From an uncultured Eubacteriales bacterium (GTDB lineage: Bacteria > Bacillota > Clostridia > Lachnospirales > Lachnospiraceae), in assembly GCA_900539455.1 (NCBI GenBank), contig UQCD01000001.1:310001-374000 (forward strand): a DNA stretch of 64,000 nt. The letters run 5' to 3'. The notes beneath the pieces are model-generated. The model had not been told where the DNA came from. It searched no databases and worked only from the letters and a program-made list of their open reading frames with translations. Both the position numbers and the translations under genes were made by a program. Positions within the stretch are counted from its first letter, which is position 1. Each line of letters begins with the position of its first letter. This document shows, piece after piece, positions 8,531 to 17,830 of this stretch.

Positions 8531-9760
8531 CTACTCTCCTTTAAATACACTATCCAGAAGCTTTGCCAATGGCTCCATTGCATTTTTAGCTTCTTCAAAG
8601 GTATTATTTTGAGCCCCTACCTCTATTAACATTGAGTTTCCACGCAGATGCAGATTATATTGATAAGCATCTACATAATTTCTTCTTGAAAAATCAGGAA
8701 ATAATTCCATAGCCTTAAGCTTCATTTTAAAGCTTAGGGCTAAATTTTCTTTTCTGTGCTTATTGTACAAATATTTTATTTCCCCATTTTTATTTCTGCT
8801 GATACCATTAAAAAACATAACCTGCGCTGTTGGCTTATTGTTAATATATGTAAGCAGCTTGTCACTTCCCTCTTTTAGTCCATCTCTATGTATATCCAGT
8901 ACCACCTCAACTGTTGGATACTGCTCTAGTATCTGCTCCAGGGCAGGTGTGGCATAGGTGTATGCCTTTGACCTGTCAAAAACTCCATCTACCTCGTCAA
9001 AGCTTTGTGTACAATGAATTACATTATAGCCATACTCCTTAGATAAAACCTCTGCCAGATATGCACCTACTGCAACAATATTTGAAGTATTTGTCCCCTG
9101 TGTATCTACAAACCCCTCGTGGCTATGGGTGTGATATATAAGAATTTGAGGATTTTCATTGCTGCCCTTTATAGTATTATCAACACTCATAATTTCATCA
9201 TAAATTAAATCACCAGCTAATAAATTTGCCCTTTCAGTTACCACATAAAAATTATTACATACAAAATTAAAATCTGAAAGCTGCTCCTTAGTATACTCAA
9301 TTCTATTATTTTGCAGGCTTGCACCTGTATTTATATTTCCATTTTTGCTATTACCTTTATTGTCTGATGAATTATTACCCTCTAATGTGTTATTTTCATT
9401 AGTATTATTATCTACAACCTTTCCACCTTCTATATTTTTATTGTTCTTTGTATTAGGGTCATATACATTTAGTCTTAACGCTTTATCATTGGTGGCAATA
9501 TACGAAAATACACTGATATTTTGTCCAAGTTTTTTATATAAACTAAAACTCTCCTCCTTCTTTGTTACATATTGAATTATATTAAGATTTTCATTAACTG
9601 CAAAGCAAAGAAAGTTTTTTAGTTTAATCTCACAAAAGCTGTTTATTTCCTTTAACATACTATCACTTATACATTGCCTAACTAAACAAGCAGACATAAA
9701 AACCATAAGCAGACCCAGCCCTAATTTTACTCTTTTATTCAGACAGTAACGCCTTCTCAC
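8531..9760 (-). CDS. spoIIP: Stage II sporulation protein P
   Basis: Mother-cell peptidoglycan amidase/endopeptidase of the SpoIID-SpoIIM-SpoIIP engulfment machine. The 409-residue protein has an N-terminal membrane anchor (residues 10-28), an Asn/Gly-rich linker around residues 105-145, and the catalytic SpoIIP domain with ILIYHTHSHEGF (zinc-binding His, about residue 205), a VVLDIHRDG segment and the ending LIEVGAQNNTFEEA. The start is a GTG preceded by GGGGGG. A sigma-E promoter lies in the 93-bp gap to gpr, fitting mother-cell expression. The gpr-spoIIP order is the same as in Bacillus. Confidence 0.93.
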   Translation of the reverse strand: MRRRYCLNKRVKLGLGLLMVFMSACLVRQCISDSMLKEINSFCEIKLKNFLCFAVNENLNIIQYVTKKEESFSLYKKLGQNISVFSYIATNDKALRLNVYDPNTKNNKNIEGGKVVDNNTNENNTLEGNNSSDNKGNSKNGNINTGASLQNNRIEYTKEQLSDFNFVCNNFYVVTERANLLAGDLIYDEIMSVDNTIKGSNENPQILIYHTHSHEGFVDTQGTNTSNIVAVGAYLAEVLSKEYGYNVIHCTQSFDEVDGVFDRSKAYTYATPALEQILEQYPTVEVVLDIHRDGLKEGSDKLLTYINNKPTAQVMFFNGISRNKNGEIKYLYNKHRKENLALSFKMKLKAMELFPDFSRRNYVDAYQYNLHLRGNSMLIEVGAQNNTFEEAKNAMEPLAKLLDSVFKGE

Positions 9761-9819
9761 AAAATCCCCCCTAAGTACCTATTGTTTATTTTAAATATTA
9801 TTTATCCTTAAACATTCTA

Positions 9820-9850
9820 ATTATATGTTTTTAGTCTATAAAAATATTCC
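9820..9850 (-). promoter_or_regulatory. Sigma-E promoter of spoIIP
   Basis: Minus strand GGAATATT (9843-9850), 15-base spacer, CATATAAT (9820-9827). Both elements match the Bacillus sigma-E consensus (GKMATATT and CATAYAMT). The position 60 bp before the spoIIP start fits the known mother-cell expression of this gene. Confidence 0.75.
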
Positions 9851-9853
9851 ACC

Positions 9854-10777
9854 CTAAAAGGTCTTAATGTTATTTCCATTAGTCGCCTTATTTATGGCTG
9901 CTGATATAATTTTACTCATAATAACTACATTTTCATCTATATCCTTAGGTGTTACATATAGTGTGCCGATTTGTGGCTCTAATAGTTCCTTAACCAACTG
10001 GTATTTATCTTCATTATGAAAATCGCTTATAATCTTCACGAATCCGTCTGTTTTTGAATTTTCATCTAACACCTTTATTAAAGCGTCCATTGTATCTAAC
10101 ACTATAGTTGCTGCATCTACTACCATTGGCACACCAATAGCAATAACAGGCACATTGATTGTATCAATATTTAACCCACTTCTATAATTGCCTACACCTG
10201 ATCCCGGAGTTATGCCTGTATCTGTAAGCTGAATTGTATTGCACAGCCTTTTAACACTTCTGGCAGCCAGAGAGTCAATAGCTATTACACATTTTACATC
10301 TATTTCCTCTACAATACCCTTTACTATTTCTGCTGATTCCATTCCGGACTGTGCCATCACTCCCGGAACTACTGCACATACCCCCCCGTTATCAATTAAA
10401 TGTCTGCTTATATTTAACTCTCCTGCAACCTGTGGTCCTAGTGCATCAGGTGTTACCTCTCTATTTCCTAAGCCCACCACTAATATTGGTCCGTCTATAC
10501 CCTTTGGAATTAATTTTTTGATCTCTTTAGATAATACACTAATAATATTTTTACTCTCATCGTATAGCATATCTGAATTCATTTCTAATGTTATATACTT
10601 GCCCAGGGGCTTGCCCATAAGCTTTGCCCCCTCCTTGGTAAAAATGTCTACTGTGGTAGTTTTAACTCCCTTATATTCCTTTTCCCATATACCTACACCA
10701 TCAATTTCTACATTTGTGCCACTATAGCTTTCTCTTCTTTCTAGTGCCAAATCAGTTTTTATCTCAAATTTATCCAT
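9854..10777 (-). CDS. gpr: Germination protease (spore endopeptidase)
   Basis: Aspartic-like protease made as a zymogen in the forespore, which degrades small acid-soluble spore proteins at germination. The 307-residue product starts with a typical FEIKTDLALE propeptide region, whose processing site would fall within the first 20 residues. The core has VVGLGNREVTPDALGP (about residues 100-115) and GVMAQSGMESAEIV, followed by AIDSLAARS and TDTGITPGSGVGN. A GGAGGG ribosome site precedes the ATG. It lies between holA and spoIIP, the usual neighbour. I did not find a convincing sigma-G promoter in the 43-bp gap to holA. Confidence 0.95.
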   Translation of the reverse strand: MDKFEIKTDLALERRESYSGTNVEIDGVGIWEKEYKGVKTTTVDIFTKEGAKLMGKPLGKYITLEMNSDMLYDESKNIISVLSKEIKKLIPKGIDGPILVVGLGNREVTPDALGPQVAGELNISRHLIDNGGVCAVVPGVMAQSGMESAEIVKGIVEEIDVKCVIAIDSLAARSVKRLCNTIQLTDTGITPGSGVGNYRSGLNIDTINVPVIAIGVPMVVDAATIVLDTMDALIKVLDENSKTDGFVKIISDFHNEDKYQLVKELLEPQIGTLYVTPKDIDENVVIMSKIISAAINKATNGNNIKTF

Positions 10778-10820
10778 TATACACCCTCCATATATCCCAT
10801 ATATTTTAAATATTATTCCC

Positions 10821-11795
10821 CTATGCAGAATATTTAATCAACAGCATTTCCACAGCCATTTTTTCATTAATATTTCCCAGCTTAATTTTTTCTTCTAATT
10901 CAACACCTTCATATAAGGCTTCCTTAACACTATTATATTTAAAATTTGATACCTGCTTTAAGGTTTTAGTAACAATAAAAGGTGCTATTGCCATTTTTTG
11001 TGCAATGCCTTTACTATCCAGTCCCTGTGCTTTTAGTTCCATTATTTGAAGCATTATATTAAATTGTCTGGTTATCATATACAAAATCATAAGTGGTGCT
11101 TCTTTATTGGATATTAAATCGTAATATATGTCTAAGGCTCTGGTCCTGTTTTTATAGCCTAACGCATCTATCATATCAAATACCTTCGAGGTAATCTGCT
11201 CTGTACATATAGCCTCTATATCCTCTTTTTCAATAATCTGTCTATCCCCTACATAGCATATCAGCTTTTCTACTTCATTACTAATATTATCCATATCCTG
11301 CCCCACTTTTTCAATGAACCTTAAAAGTGTAGGCGCTGTTATTTTTTTATTATTGGCATTCAAAATACCTAACAGCCATTTTTCCAAAGCCTGTGTGGTC
11401 TGTCTTTGCATTTCGCATATATACCCAGTATCCTTAATACTTTTATACACCTTATTTCTTTTATCAATCTCTGTTTCCACAAAAAGAATAATGGTGGTTT
11501 CCGGAATTTCCTTTATATAATCTGCCAATTCATCATTGGTGCTTTTTAAAAAGCCTGTATTTTCTACCACAATTAATCTTTTAGGTGCAAAAAACGGTAA
11601 GGTTTCCGATATATCAATAATCTCCCTTATATTTGTGTTTTTCCCATCAAAATAAGAGTAATTCATAGTATCCTCACCACAAATTGCTTTCTTAAATTTT
11701 TCTTTATATTGTTTTTTTAAATAGTCTTCTTCTCCATAAAGAAGGTATACTTTTTTGTATGTATTATTTTTTATATCTGCTAAAATATTACGCAT
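10821..11795 (-). CDS. holA: DNA polymerase III delta subunit
   Basis: Clamp-loader subunit that opens the beta clamp during replication. It has 324 residues, the usual size. The N-terminal AAA+-like domain begins KVYLLYGEEDYLKKQYKEKF (residues 15-34), with the degenerate nucleotide site of delta subunits. The C-terminal half is helical and contains the DMIDALGYKNR collar segment. HolA commonly sits beside comEC and rpsT in Firmicutes, as here (rpsT then comEC upstream). The ribosome site is only a weak AAGG. Confidence 0.92.
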   Translation of the reverse strand: MRNILADIKNNTYKKVYLLYGEEDYLKKQYKEKFKKAICGEDTMNYSYFDGKNTNIREIIDISETLPFFAPKRLIVVENTGFLKSTNDELADYIKEIPETTIILFVETEIDKRNKVYKSIKDTGYICEMQRQTTQALEKWLLGILNANNKKITAPTLLRFIEKVGQDMDNISNEVEKLICYVGDRQIIEKEDIEAICTEQITSKVFDMIDALGYKNRTRALDIYYDLISNKEAPLMILYMITRQFNIMLQIMELKAQGLDSKGIAQKMAIAPFIVTKTLKQVSNFKYNSVKEALYEGVELEEKIKLGNINEKMAVEMLLIKYSA

Positions 11796-11922
11796 TTTTC
11801 AAACCTTTATATATTTATTATTGTAGCAGCCCATAAGCAATTTTTATTATATTTCATAGCTTAGCTGCAAATCTATGTTTACTATTATAGCAAATATTAT
11901 TCTCCAATAAAATATTTAATAT

Positions 11923-11957
11923 AAAAAACTGCCGTATTATTTCTAATACGACAGTTT
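11923..11957 (-). terminator. Intrinsic terminator of rpsT
   Basis: Arms at 11926-11939 and 11944-11957 (14 bp, one mismatch, 4-base loop), with a run of six T on the minus strand. Confidence 0.85.
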
Positions 11958-11973
11958 AACTGCGAATATATTA

Positions 11974-12237
11974 CTAAGCCATTTTATTAACAGCAGTTGC
12001 TAAACGAGAAACCTTTCTTGAAGCATTTTTCTTATGGTAAACACCCTTTGTAGCTGCCTTGTCAATTTCAACTGTAGCTGCCTTAAGTGCTGCTGCTGCT
12101 GCTTCCTTATCGTTAGCTGCGATTGCTGCATCAACCTTTTTTATAGCTGTTTTAACCTTAGATCTGATTGCTTTGTTCTTTTCTGTTCTAATTGCTGTTA
12201 CTTCGATTCTTTTCTTTGCTGACTTAATATTAGCCAT
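11974..12237 (-). CDS. rpsT: 30S ribosomal protein S20
   Basis: Small-subunit primary 16S rRNA-binding protein, 87 residues. The start at 12237 gives the canonical MANIKSAKKRIE N-terminus behind GGAGGTAAC; a longer frame upstream runs through the leader and is rejected. The protein is Lys/Ala-rich, as expected, with KGVYHKKNASRKVSRL near the end. It has its own promoter inside the 3' end of comEC, a structured leader of about 105 nt, and a strong terminator, so it is expressed independently of the competence operon. Confidence 0.97.
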   Translation of the reverse strand: MANIKSAKKRIEVTAIRTEKNKAIRSKVKTAIKKVDAAIAANDKEAAAAALKAATVEIDKAATKGVYHKKNASRKVSRLATAVNKMA

Positions 12238-12254
12238 TTTGTTACCTCCACAAA

Positions 12255-12342
12255 ATCTTACTGTATCACTGGTTTCTTTGAGAGAGTAAGAAACCAATCA
12301 GTTTCGCAGTTTGCACATAGGTTATGCGGACGCTATGCAAAC
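12255..12342 (-). ncRNA. Structured 5' leader of rpsT, possible S20 autoregulatory element
   Basis: The RNA between the predicted start site (about 12345) and the ribosome site forms two hairpins. The first (12309-12342) pairs GTTTGCATAG with CTATGTGCAAAC and has a two-base bulge. The second has perfect 8-bp arms (12271-12278 and 12288-12295), with an outer ACTG/CAGT pairing. S20 controls its own translation in E. coli; a leader of this shape suggests feedback here, but no named family was recognised. Confidence 0.5.
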
Positions 12343-12351
12343 ATCCTTATC

Positions 12352-12380
12352 ATTTTAATTCAAAGATATGTATCTGTCAA
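12352..12380 (-). promoter_or_regulatory. Promoter of rpsT inside the comEC 3' end
   Basis: Minus strand TTGACA (12375-12380), 17-base spacer, TAAAAT (12352-12357). The -35 lies within the last codons of comEC and the predicted transcript starts at the first leader hairpin. Confidence 0.75.
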
Positions 12381-14690
12381 TAGCTTTTTTCCTTTAAAAT
12401 CAATAAAAACTGCCCCTTTCTCCTTCGTCATTTCATAATAAACATTATAGTAACAAAGGGTATCTATGGTTTCCTTATGAGGATGCTTATACCTGTTATT
12501 AATACCACAGGAAATAATCGCAGCAGCAGGCTTCAAGGCACTAATAAATTTCCTGCAGCTACCTGTTTTAGAGCCATGATGTGATACCTTTAGCACATTA
12601 ATATTCTCTATGAGTCTTTTATATTTTTTTGTAATTTCATCCTCTATATCAGCGGAAATATCACCTGTAAAAACAGCCCTTAATCCTTTAATATCACAAT
12701 ATAATACAAGTGATTTATCATTAATATCACCTATTAAATTATCACTTGGACTTAAGGCCTGAAAATAAGCATTTTTTATTTTTAGAAAACTCCTCTCCTT
12801 CATTGTCTGAAAGGGAATATTATATTTGTTTAAGGTATCTATAAAAGCATTGGTGCTTTCCTCCTTTACATCAGGAATATACACCTGCTTAATATTTAAC
12901 ATATTATTTTCTATAATCTCTAAAATTCCAGAAATATGGTCATTATCTGTATGGGAAACTATTACTATATCTAAATAATCATATCCATATGACTTAATAG
13001 CTGGTACTATTCTATTTTTCCCTACATTTTTTATATCACTGCTGCCACCATCAATTAATATTGTTGTTCCGTCAATATTAATAAAGGTACAATCCCCCTG
13101 ACCTACATCTAAAAAGGTAATAAGTGTATTATTTTTCTTTAAAATAACCATTACTAACATTACTAATAAAACAGCCATAGCAGCTGCATATAACTTCTTA
13201 GCATTTATAATATTTCTGCTGCCTATAGTATTCAAACTATTTTTAATATTTAACAATTTTAAAATAAGCATAATTAAAAGCAATATTCCATAGTATATGT
13301 ACACATCTGTTTCCTTCATTTTTCCAATACATATGTTATTCATAGGAAGCTTATTTACAATAGAACAGATAAAATCATATAGTTTTAAAATATAAATATC
13401 TATACCAATAAAAAACACTCCGGCCATTGTAGAAAAAACAGATACTAACACAGCACCAAAGCCCACTAACAGTATCAGCGTCATTAAAGGAATTACTATA
13501 ATATTTATAATTACTGAATAAGTGGCTATTTGAAAATATATTGAGGCTATTATGGGGGCTGTTCCCAGCATTACTGACAGACTTACAAAAAAAGAGCTGC
13601 TTATTTTATTAAAATAATGTCTTTTTAGTATTTTTTCTATTTCATTATAAATATAAGCTATGGAAAAAATAGCCATTACTGACAACTGAAAAGAGCTGTT
13701 ATAAAGATAGTATGGATTATAAAGAAGCATTAGCAGGGAAGCTATTGCTAATGATGACTTAATATCATAGGTTAAACCTATAAATCTAGCAAGAAGAGAA
13801 ATTCCAAACATTATTACTGCCCTTATGGTGGATATTCCTGCTCCTGTCATAAGAGCAAATAAAAACATTATTATTCCACTAAAAATAGTAGCCGTATAAT
13901 ATTGAAATCTTTTTTTTAATAATCTAAAAATAATTTCTCCTAAGGCACTTATATGCAGTCCGGAAACACTAAGCAAATGAAAGATGCCTGCCATTTTATA
14001 TTCTTCCTTAAGCTTCTCACTAATATCCTGTCTATAGCCAAATAGCATAGCCTTAAGCACTCCGCCTTTATTACTGTCTGCTATTCTGTCTATCTGCTTA
14101 CATAAAAAACTCTGAAGCTTTTTTGTATAAACAAATATTTCATATGTTTCCCTATTAACAATCTGTACACTCTTAGCATTAATCTTTCCACCAACCTTTA
14201 TACTGTGTAAATAGTCCCTTTCATTGTAATTACCCGGATTTCTGGATACATTCATACTTCTTACTTCACCATATACCTTAATTTGATTTCCAACCTTAAG
14301 CTCTTCTAAAATAGTATTTTCAACATTATAAACATATATATAAATATCATTGTTTTTTACAACTACAACAGTCCCATATTCGCTTTCTAAAAAATCTGTA
14401 ACTCTCCCACTAATTACTACCGTCTCCTTGCTTTTTTCAAACAATTTATATTTATTTTCAATGGAAATAGTTAAATATCTTCCTAGTAACAGCAATATAA
14501 TTCCTAGTAAAATAATCACATAGTTTCTTTTTATATTGAAGCTTTTAAGATATTTTGAAAAAATAATTAAAGATAATAGAAAAACTAATATTAATATAAC
14601 CACCAAATTAATTATCTTTTTGTGATAAAGCACAATCCCCATTGCATAAAATATGGTTAAGAAAACCAAAGGTCTTTTTATTAAAATCAC
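12360..14690 (-). CDS. comEC: ComEC/Rec2 DNA-uptake channel protein
   Basis: Polytopic membrane protein that takes single-stranded DNA into the cytoplasm during transformation. The 776 residues show an N-terminal hydrophobic region, an OB-like DUF4131 domain (about 40-190), the multi-pass Competence domain (about 215-480, with LLSVSGLHISALG), and a C-terminal metallo-beta-lactamase domain (from about 515, with FLDVGQGDCTFI and SHTDNDHISG). The frame opens with GTG at 14690, but the AGGAG sequence overlaps that codon, so the true start may be an ATT or ATA 1-3 codons later. It is two bases downstream of the GerMN lipoprotein gene, last in an operon that begins with comEA. Confidence 0.93.
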   Translation of the reverse strand: MILIKRPLVFLTIFYAMGIVLYHKKIINLVVILILVFLLSLIIFSKYLKSFNIKRNYVIILLGIILLLLGRYLTISIENKYKLFEKSKETVVISGRVTDFLESEYGTVVVVKNNDIYIYVYNVENTILEELKVGNQIKVYGEVRSMNVSRNPGNYNERDYLHSIKVGGKINAKSVQIVNRETYEIFVYTKKLQSFLCKQIDRIADSNKGGVLKAMLFGYRQDISEKLKEEYKMAGIFHLLSVSGLHISALGEIIFRLLKKRFQYYTATIFSGIIMFLFALMTGAGISTIRAVIMFGISLLARFIGLTYDIKSSLAIASLLMLLYNPYYLYNSSFQLSVMAIFSIAYIYNEIEKILKRHYFNKISSSFFVSLSVMLGTAPIIASIYFQIATYSVIINIIVIPLMTLILLVGFGAVLVSVFSTMAGVFFIGIDIYILKLYDFICSIVNKLPMNNICIGKMKETDVYIYYGILLLIMLILKLLNIKNSLNTIGSRNIINAKKLYAAAMAVLLVMLVMVILKKNNTLITFLDVGQGDCTFINIDGTTILIDGGSSDIKNVGKNRIVPAIKSYGYDYLDIVIVSHTDNDHISGILEIIENNMLNIKQVYIPDVKEESTNAFIDTLNKYNIPFQTMKERSFLKIKNAYFQALSPSDNLIGDINDKSLVLYCDIKGLRAVFTGDISADIEDEITKKYKRLIENINVLKVSHHGSKTGSCRKFISALKPAAAIISCGINNRYKHPHKETIDTLCYYNVYYEMTKEKGAVFIDFKGKKLLTDTYL

Positions 14691-14692
14691 TC

Positions 14693-15616
14693 CTATTCAC
14701 TTGTTTCTACAATGTCTAAATTTCTTGAAAAAGCTTTATCTATAGATATTGTATCATTTATCTTATTGCCTATCTGTCCATCAACAATTATTTGAACCTT
14801 ACTAATATATGTAAGTTCTGATAATGAATTGACAATAGAATAAATCAGTACATCATCCTTAACAGATACAAGAGAATTGCTCATCTTACTATCAAAATAT
14901 ACATAACATATGCCATTTCTGGTAAAGGCATCTATGACTGTAACTCTTTCAGACAATGTTCTATAATAGCCTTCCTCCTTGGGTCCTTGAATCAATGCAT
15001 CTACAATGCTCTTTTCTAGTGTCGAATTATTATTATATTCAATGGTAACCTTTTCAGTTTTTAATTTGTCACCAGTTTCATTGGCAAAATATAACAAAAC
15101 CTCTGTAGAATTATTCATTCCTCCATTGGTAGATATATCTACAAAATCTGAAGCCTTCATAAGAGATACTGTATTATTTCTAAAAAGCAGGGGCTGTTCA
15201 TTTATGCTCATACCCAGAAAATCAATACCCTCAATTTGTGTTATGGTTTTTACAAGGGCTGCCCTGCATAGTAATTCTTCAACATCCCTTTGAGAGGTAT
15301 ATTCACTGGAAAAATTCAAATATACTATATTATCAGTAATTGAATAATCCTGTATTTTAACTCTGGAATTAATTACTGACTGGTTATCCTTATTGTCAGG
15401 ATTCATCATACAATAAATAAGCCTGCTAATCAGCTTGTTTTTGTCGGTTTCATTAATTATATGTTTTTCACTAACCAGCTTATACTCATCTTTCTTCATA
15501 TAATATATGTCATAACCTTCTGTATCCTCAGATGATGTTGTCTGTCTGCTACAGGCTGCCATTAAAAATACAAATATAAATACAAGACTTAAGATAATTT
15601 TTTTAGATTTAAGCAT
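14693..15616 (-). CDS. GerMN-domain lipoprotein
   Basis: Secreted lipoprotein of 307 residues with the lipobox LMAACS near residue 22. Two similar domains follow, each with the GerMN pattern: the first contains YLNFSSEY (about residue 120) and the second VYFDSKMSNS (about residue 245), and the family phrase ALIQGPKEEGYYRTLS lies between them. GerMN domains occur in GerM (sporulation and germination) and in LpqB-type lipoproteins that partner a two-component system. The latter fits here, since the gene is 12 bp downstream of a sensor kinase. A modulating role on that kinase is inference. Confidence 0.85.
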   Translation of the reverse strand: MLKSKKIILSLVFIFVFLMAACSRQTTSSEDTEGYDIYYMKKDEYKLVSEKHIINETDKNKLISRLIYCMMNPDNKDNQSVINSRVKIQDYSITDNIVYLNFSSEYTSQRDVEELLCRAALVKTITQIEGIDFLGMSINEQPLLFRNNTVSLMKASDFVDISTNGGMNNSTEVLLYFANETGDKLKTEKVTIEYNNNSTLEKSIVDALIQGPKEEGYYRTLSERVTVIDAFTRNGICYVYFDSKMSNSLVSVKDDVLIYSIVNSLSELTYISKVQIIVDGQIGNKINDTISIDKAFSRNLDIVETSE

Positions 15617-15628
15617 TTTTTGTCCTTT

Positions 15629-17113
15629 CTAACTGTTCTTTGTATATGCTAATGGAATTCTTATTGTAAATGTTGTTCCTTCATCCTCAACACTATACAG
15701 CTTGATTTCACCATTATGCAGATGAACAGCTCTATAAGTAATTGCCAAACCAAGTCCTGTTCCGCCAGTCTGCCTTGACCTAGCCTTGTCAACTCTATAA
15801 AATCTTTCAAATACCTTTGTCTGGTCCTCCTCAGGGATACCAATTCCTGAGTCTTGTATTTTAATATAAAAATATTTTAAATCAGCATTTAAGGAAACTC
15901 TTACCCAGCCGTCCATTACATTGTACTTAATGGCATTTTCTACAAGGTTTGATACAACCATTGTCATTTTAACCTCGTCTATTTCAGCCATTACAGGTCT
16001 AAAGCTTTCCAATACAAGTTCAATATTCTTTTTAGCAGCAAGTGGCTTTAAACGCTTTAAAACTCTTTCAACCATTTCGTTCACATCAACACTTGAAATA
16101 TTCAAATCACTTGACTTTTTATCTAACTTTACAAGCTCTAATAAATCTGTAATAATCTGATTTTCCCTGTCAATTTCCTCAGCTATATCACCTAAAAATT
16201 CCTGATACATTTCTACAGGTATGCCCTCCTGACCTAAAAGACTGTCAGCTAACACCTTAATAGATGTAATAGGTGTTTTTAATTCGTGAGATACATTTGA
16301 TACAAATTCCTGTCTGGAATTATCAATGTCACGAATCCTTCTAAGCATATGATTAAAGGAATTGCCAATATTGCTAAGCTCTGTATATCCACTTACCGAT
16401 AACTCCTCCTCCAGCTTACCTGTTTTTATCCTGTCAATTTCTCTTTCCATCTTTTTAAATGGTCTTACAAACAAAATGGTATATCCAAGGGCCACTCCAA
16501 TAAGAATAAGAAAACATACCAGCAAAAACTCCTCTAACACCAGCTTTATCTGTTCTGTTTTTTTCTCAATATCTGCTGTTGTAAAATTAAAATAAATTAC
16601 ACCCTTTGCACCATTGCTTCCATAGACAGGCATTGAGATTTCTATATTGTTAAGGGTACTGTCATAATTGTTAATTTCTTCCCCTGAAAAGCTTTTCAAA
16701 ACATTTTCAGCAATACATGTCTTTTTTTCATCAATTACATATGTATCCTTTATAATTGTAAAATTGGAATCTATAATAATAATTCTTCCAGAATAAATAC
16801 CTGTTAGCTGTTCCAGCTCTACAGAAACTGCATCTACACCAGAGCCTGCACCAGCTGTCTGCTGTCTGGTACCACTACTTTGACTGTTGTTTGAGTTATT
16901 AAGATAATCTGTTGAAATAATAAGGTTTTTAATCATATATGCCATATTATATATCTTATCCTGTCGCTCCTTTATCTGTGTAGCCTCATAGTATCCAGAA
17001 ATATATAAAGTAACTGCTGATATTGGCAAAATCCCAACACATATAATTACAATAAATAAATTAAACTTTATCGACTTAATTGATTTTATTAGTTTATTTA
17101 ATATATTTTTCAT
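15629..17113 (-). CDS. Membrane sensor histidine kinase (PhoR/WalK-like)
   Basis: Classical membrane kinase of 494 residues. TM1 lies at about 18-38 and is followed by an extracellular sensor domain of about 150 residues with a Ser/Gln/Thr-rich insert near its start. TM2 lies at about 190-213, then HAMP, then HisKA with FVSNVSHELKTPITSIK (phospho-His near residue 275). HATPase_c follows, with N box NLVENAIKYN, G1 DSGIGIPEED, F box FERFYRVD and G2 GGTGLGLAI. It is paired with the response regulator 4 bp upstream. The signal is unknown. The downstream GerMN lipoprotein is a candidate extracellular partner, as in LpqB-MtrB. Confidence 0.93.
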   Translation of the reverse strand: MKNILNKLIKSIKSIKFNLFIVIICVGILPISAVTLYISGYYEATQIKERQDKIYNMAYMIKNLIISTDYLNNSNNSQSSGTRQQTAGAGSGVDAVSVELEQLTGIYSGRIIIIDSNFTIIKDTYVIDEKKTCIAENVLKSFSGEEINNYDSTLNNIEISMPVYGSNGAKGVIYFNFTTADIEKKTEQIKLVLEEFLLVCFLILIGVALGYTILFVRPFKKMEREIDRIKTGKLEEELSVSGYTELSNIGNSFNHMLRRIRDIDNSRQEFVSNVSHELKTPITSIKVLADSLLGQEGIPVEMYQEFLGDIAEEIDRENQIITDLLELVKLDKKSSDLNISSVDVNEMVERVLKRLKPLAAKKNIELVLESFRPVMAEIDEVKMTMVVSNLVENAIKYNVMDGWVRVSLNADLKYFYIKIQDSGIGIPEEDQTKVFERFYRVDKARSRQTGGTGLGLAITYRAVHLHNGEIKLYSVEDEGTTFTIRIPLAYTKNS

Positions 17114-17117
17114 TTAT

Positions 17118-17807
17118 TTAACCACGGAAAAAATATCCGACTCCCCATTTTGTATATACATATTTTGGTTCACCTGGATTTACTTCTATCTTCTCTCTAA
17201 GTCTTCTAACATGAACATCTACGGTTCTGGCATCTCCTGGGTAATCATAGCCCCATACTGTATTGAGTAAGGATTCTCTGCTATATACCTTGTTTGGATT
17301 CATAACTAATAGCTCTAAAAGATCAAATTCCTTAGCTGTCAGATTAATCTCAGTATCATTAATAAATAGCCGTCTACTGTCTATATCAAGCTTTAATTCG
17401 CCTTTTTCAATAACCTGTGGCTTTTCTTCCTTTTTGTTATTCTTTGAATTTCTTCTAATAATAGCTTTAATTCTGGCTTTAACCTCAAGTATGTTAAATG
17501 GCTTTGTAATATAATCGTCTGCGCCATATTCCAAACCTAGAATTTTGTCCATATCATCGCCTTTTGCTGTAAGCATAATAATAGGAACATCTGAAAATTC
17601 CCTGATTTGCTGGCAAACTTCATATCCATTCAGCTTTGGCAGCATTAAATCCAGTAAAACTATATCATAATTTTTGTTACGGACACATTCTACTGCCTCC
17701 TCGCCATCATAAGCACAATCAACCTCCATCTGATCCTGCTCTAACGAAAACTTTATACCTTTAACGATTAACTTCTCATCATCTACAACTAAAACCTTCT
17801 GACTCAT
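17118..17807 (-). CDS. OmpR/PhoB-family response regulator
   Basis: DNA-binding response regulator of 229 residues from the ATG at 17807, chosen because AAAGAGG stands before it; the frame is open 9 codons further upstream. The receiver domain has the acidic pair VVDDE, the phospho-acceptor in VLLDLMLP, MLTAKGDD and the KPF lysine. The C-terminal winged helix has the recognition segment YPGDARTVDVHVRRLREKI. It lies 23 bp after comEA and 4 bp before its cognate kinase. Confidence 0.94.
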   Translation of the reverse strand: MSQKVLVVDDEKLIVKGIKFSLEQDQMEVDCAYDGEEAVECVRNKNYDIVLLDLMLPKLNGYEVCQQIREFSDVPIIMLTAKGDDMDKILGLEYGADDYITKPFNILEVKARIKAIIRRNSKNNKKEEKPQVIEKGELKLDIDSRRLFINDTEINLTAKEFDLLELLVMNPNKVYSRESLLNTVWGYDYPGDARTVDVHVRRLREKIEVNPGEPKYVYTKWGVGYFFRG

Positions 17808-17830
17808 GACTACCTCTTTCATTTTACCTA

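Noticed and set aside
10778..10820. Sigma-G promoter ahead of gpr
   Set aside because: GCATA resembles a -35, but no CATnnTA-type -10 occurs at 17-18 bases.
12034..12289. Frames opposite rpsT
   Set aside because: Cysteine- or alanine-rich reflections of the Lys/Ala codons of S20.
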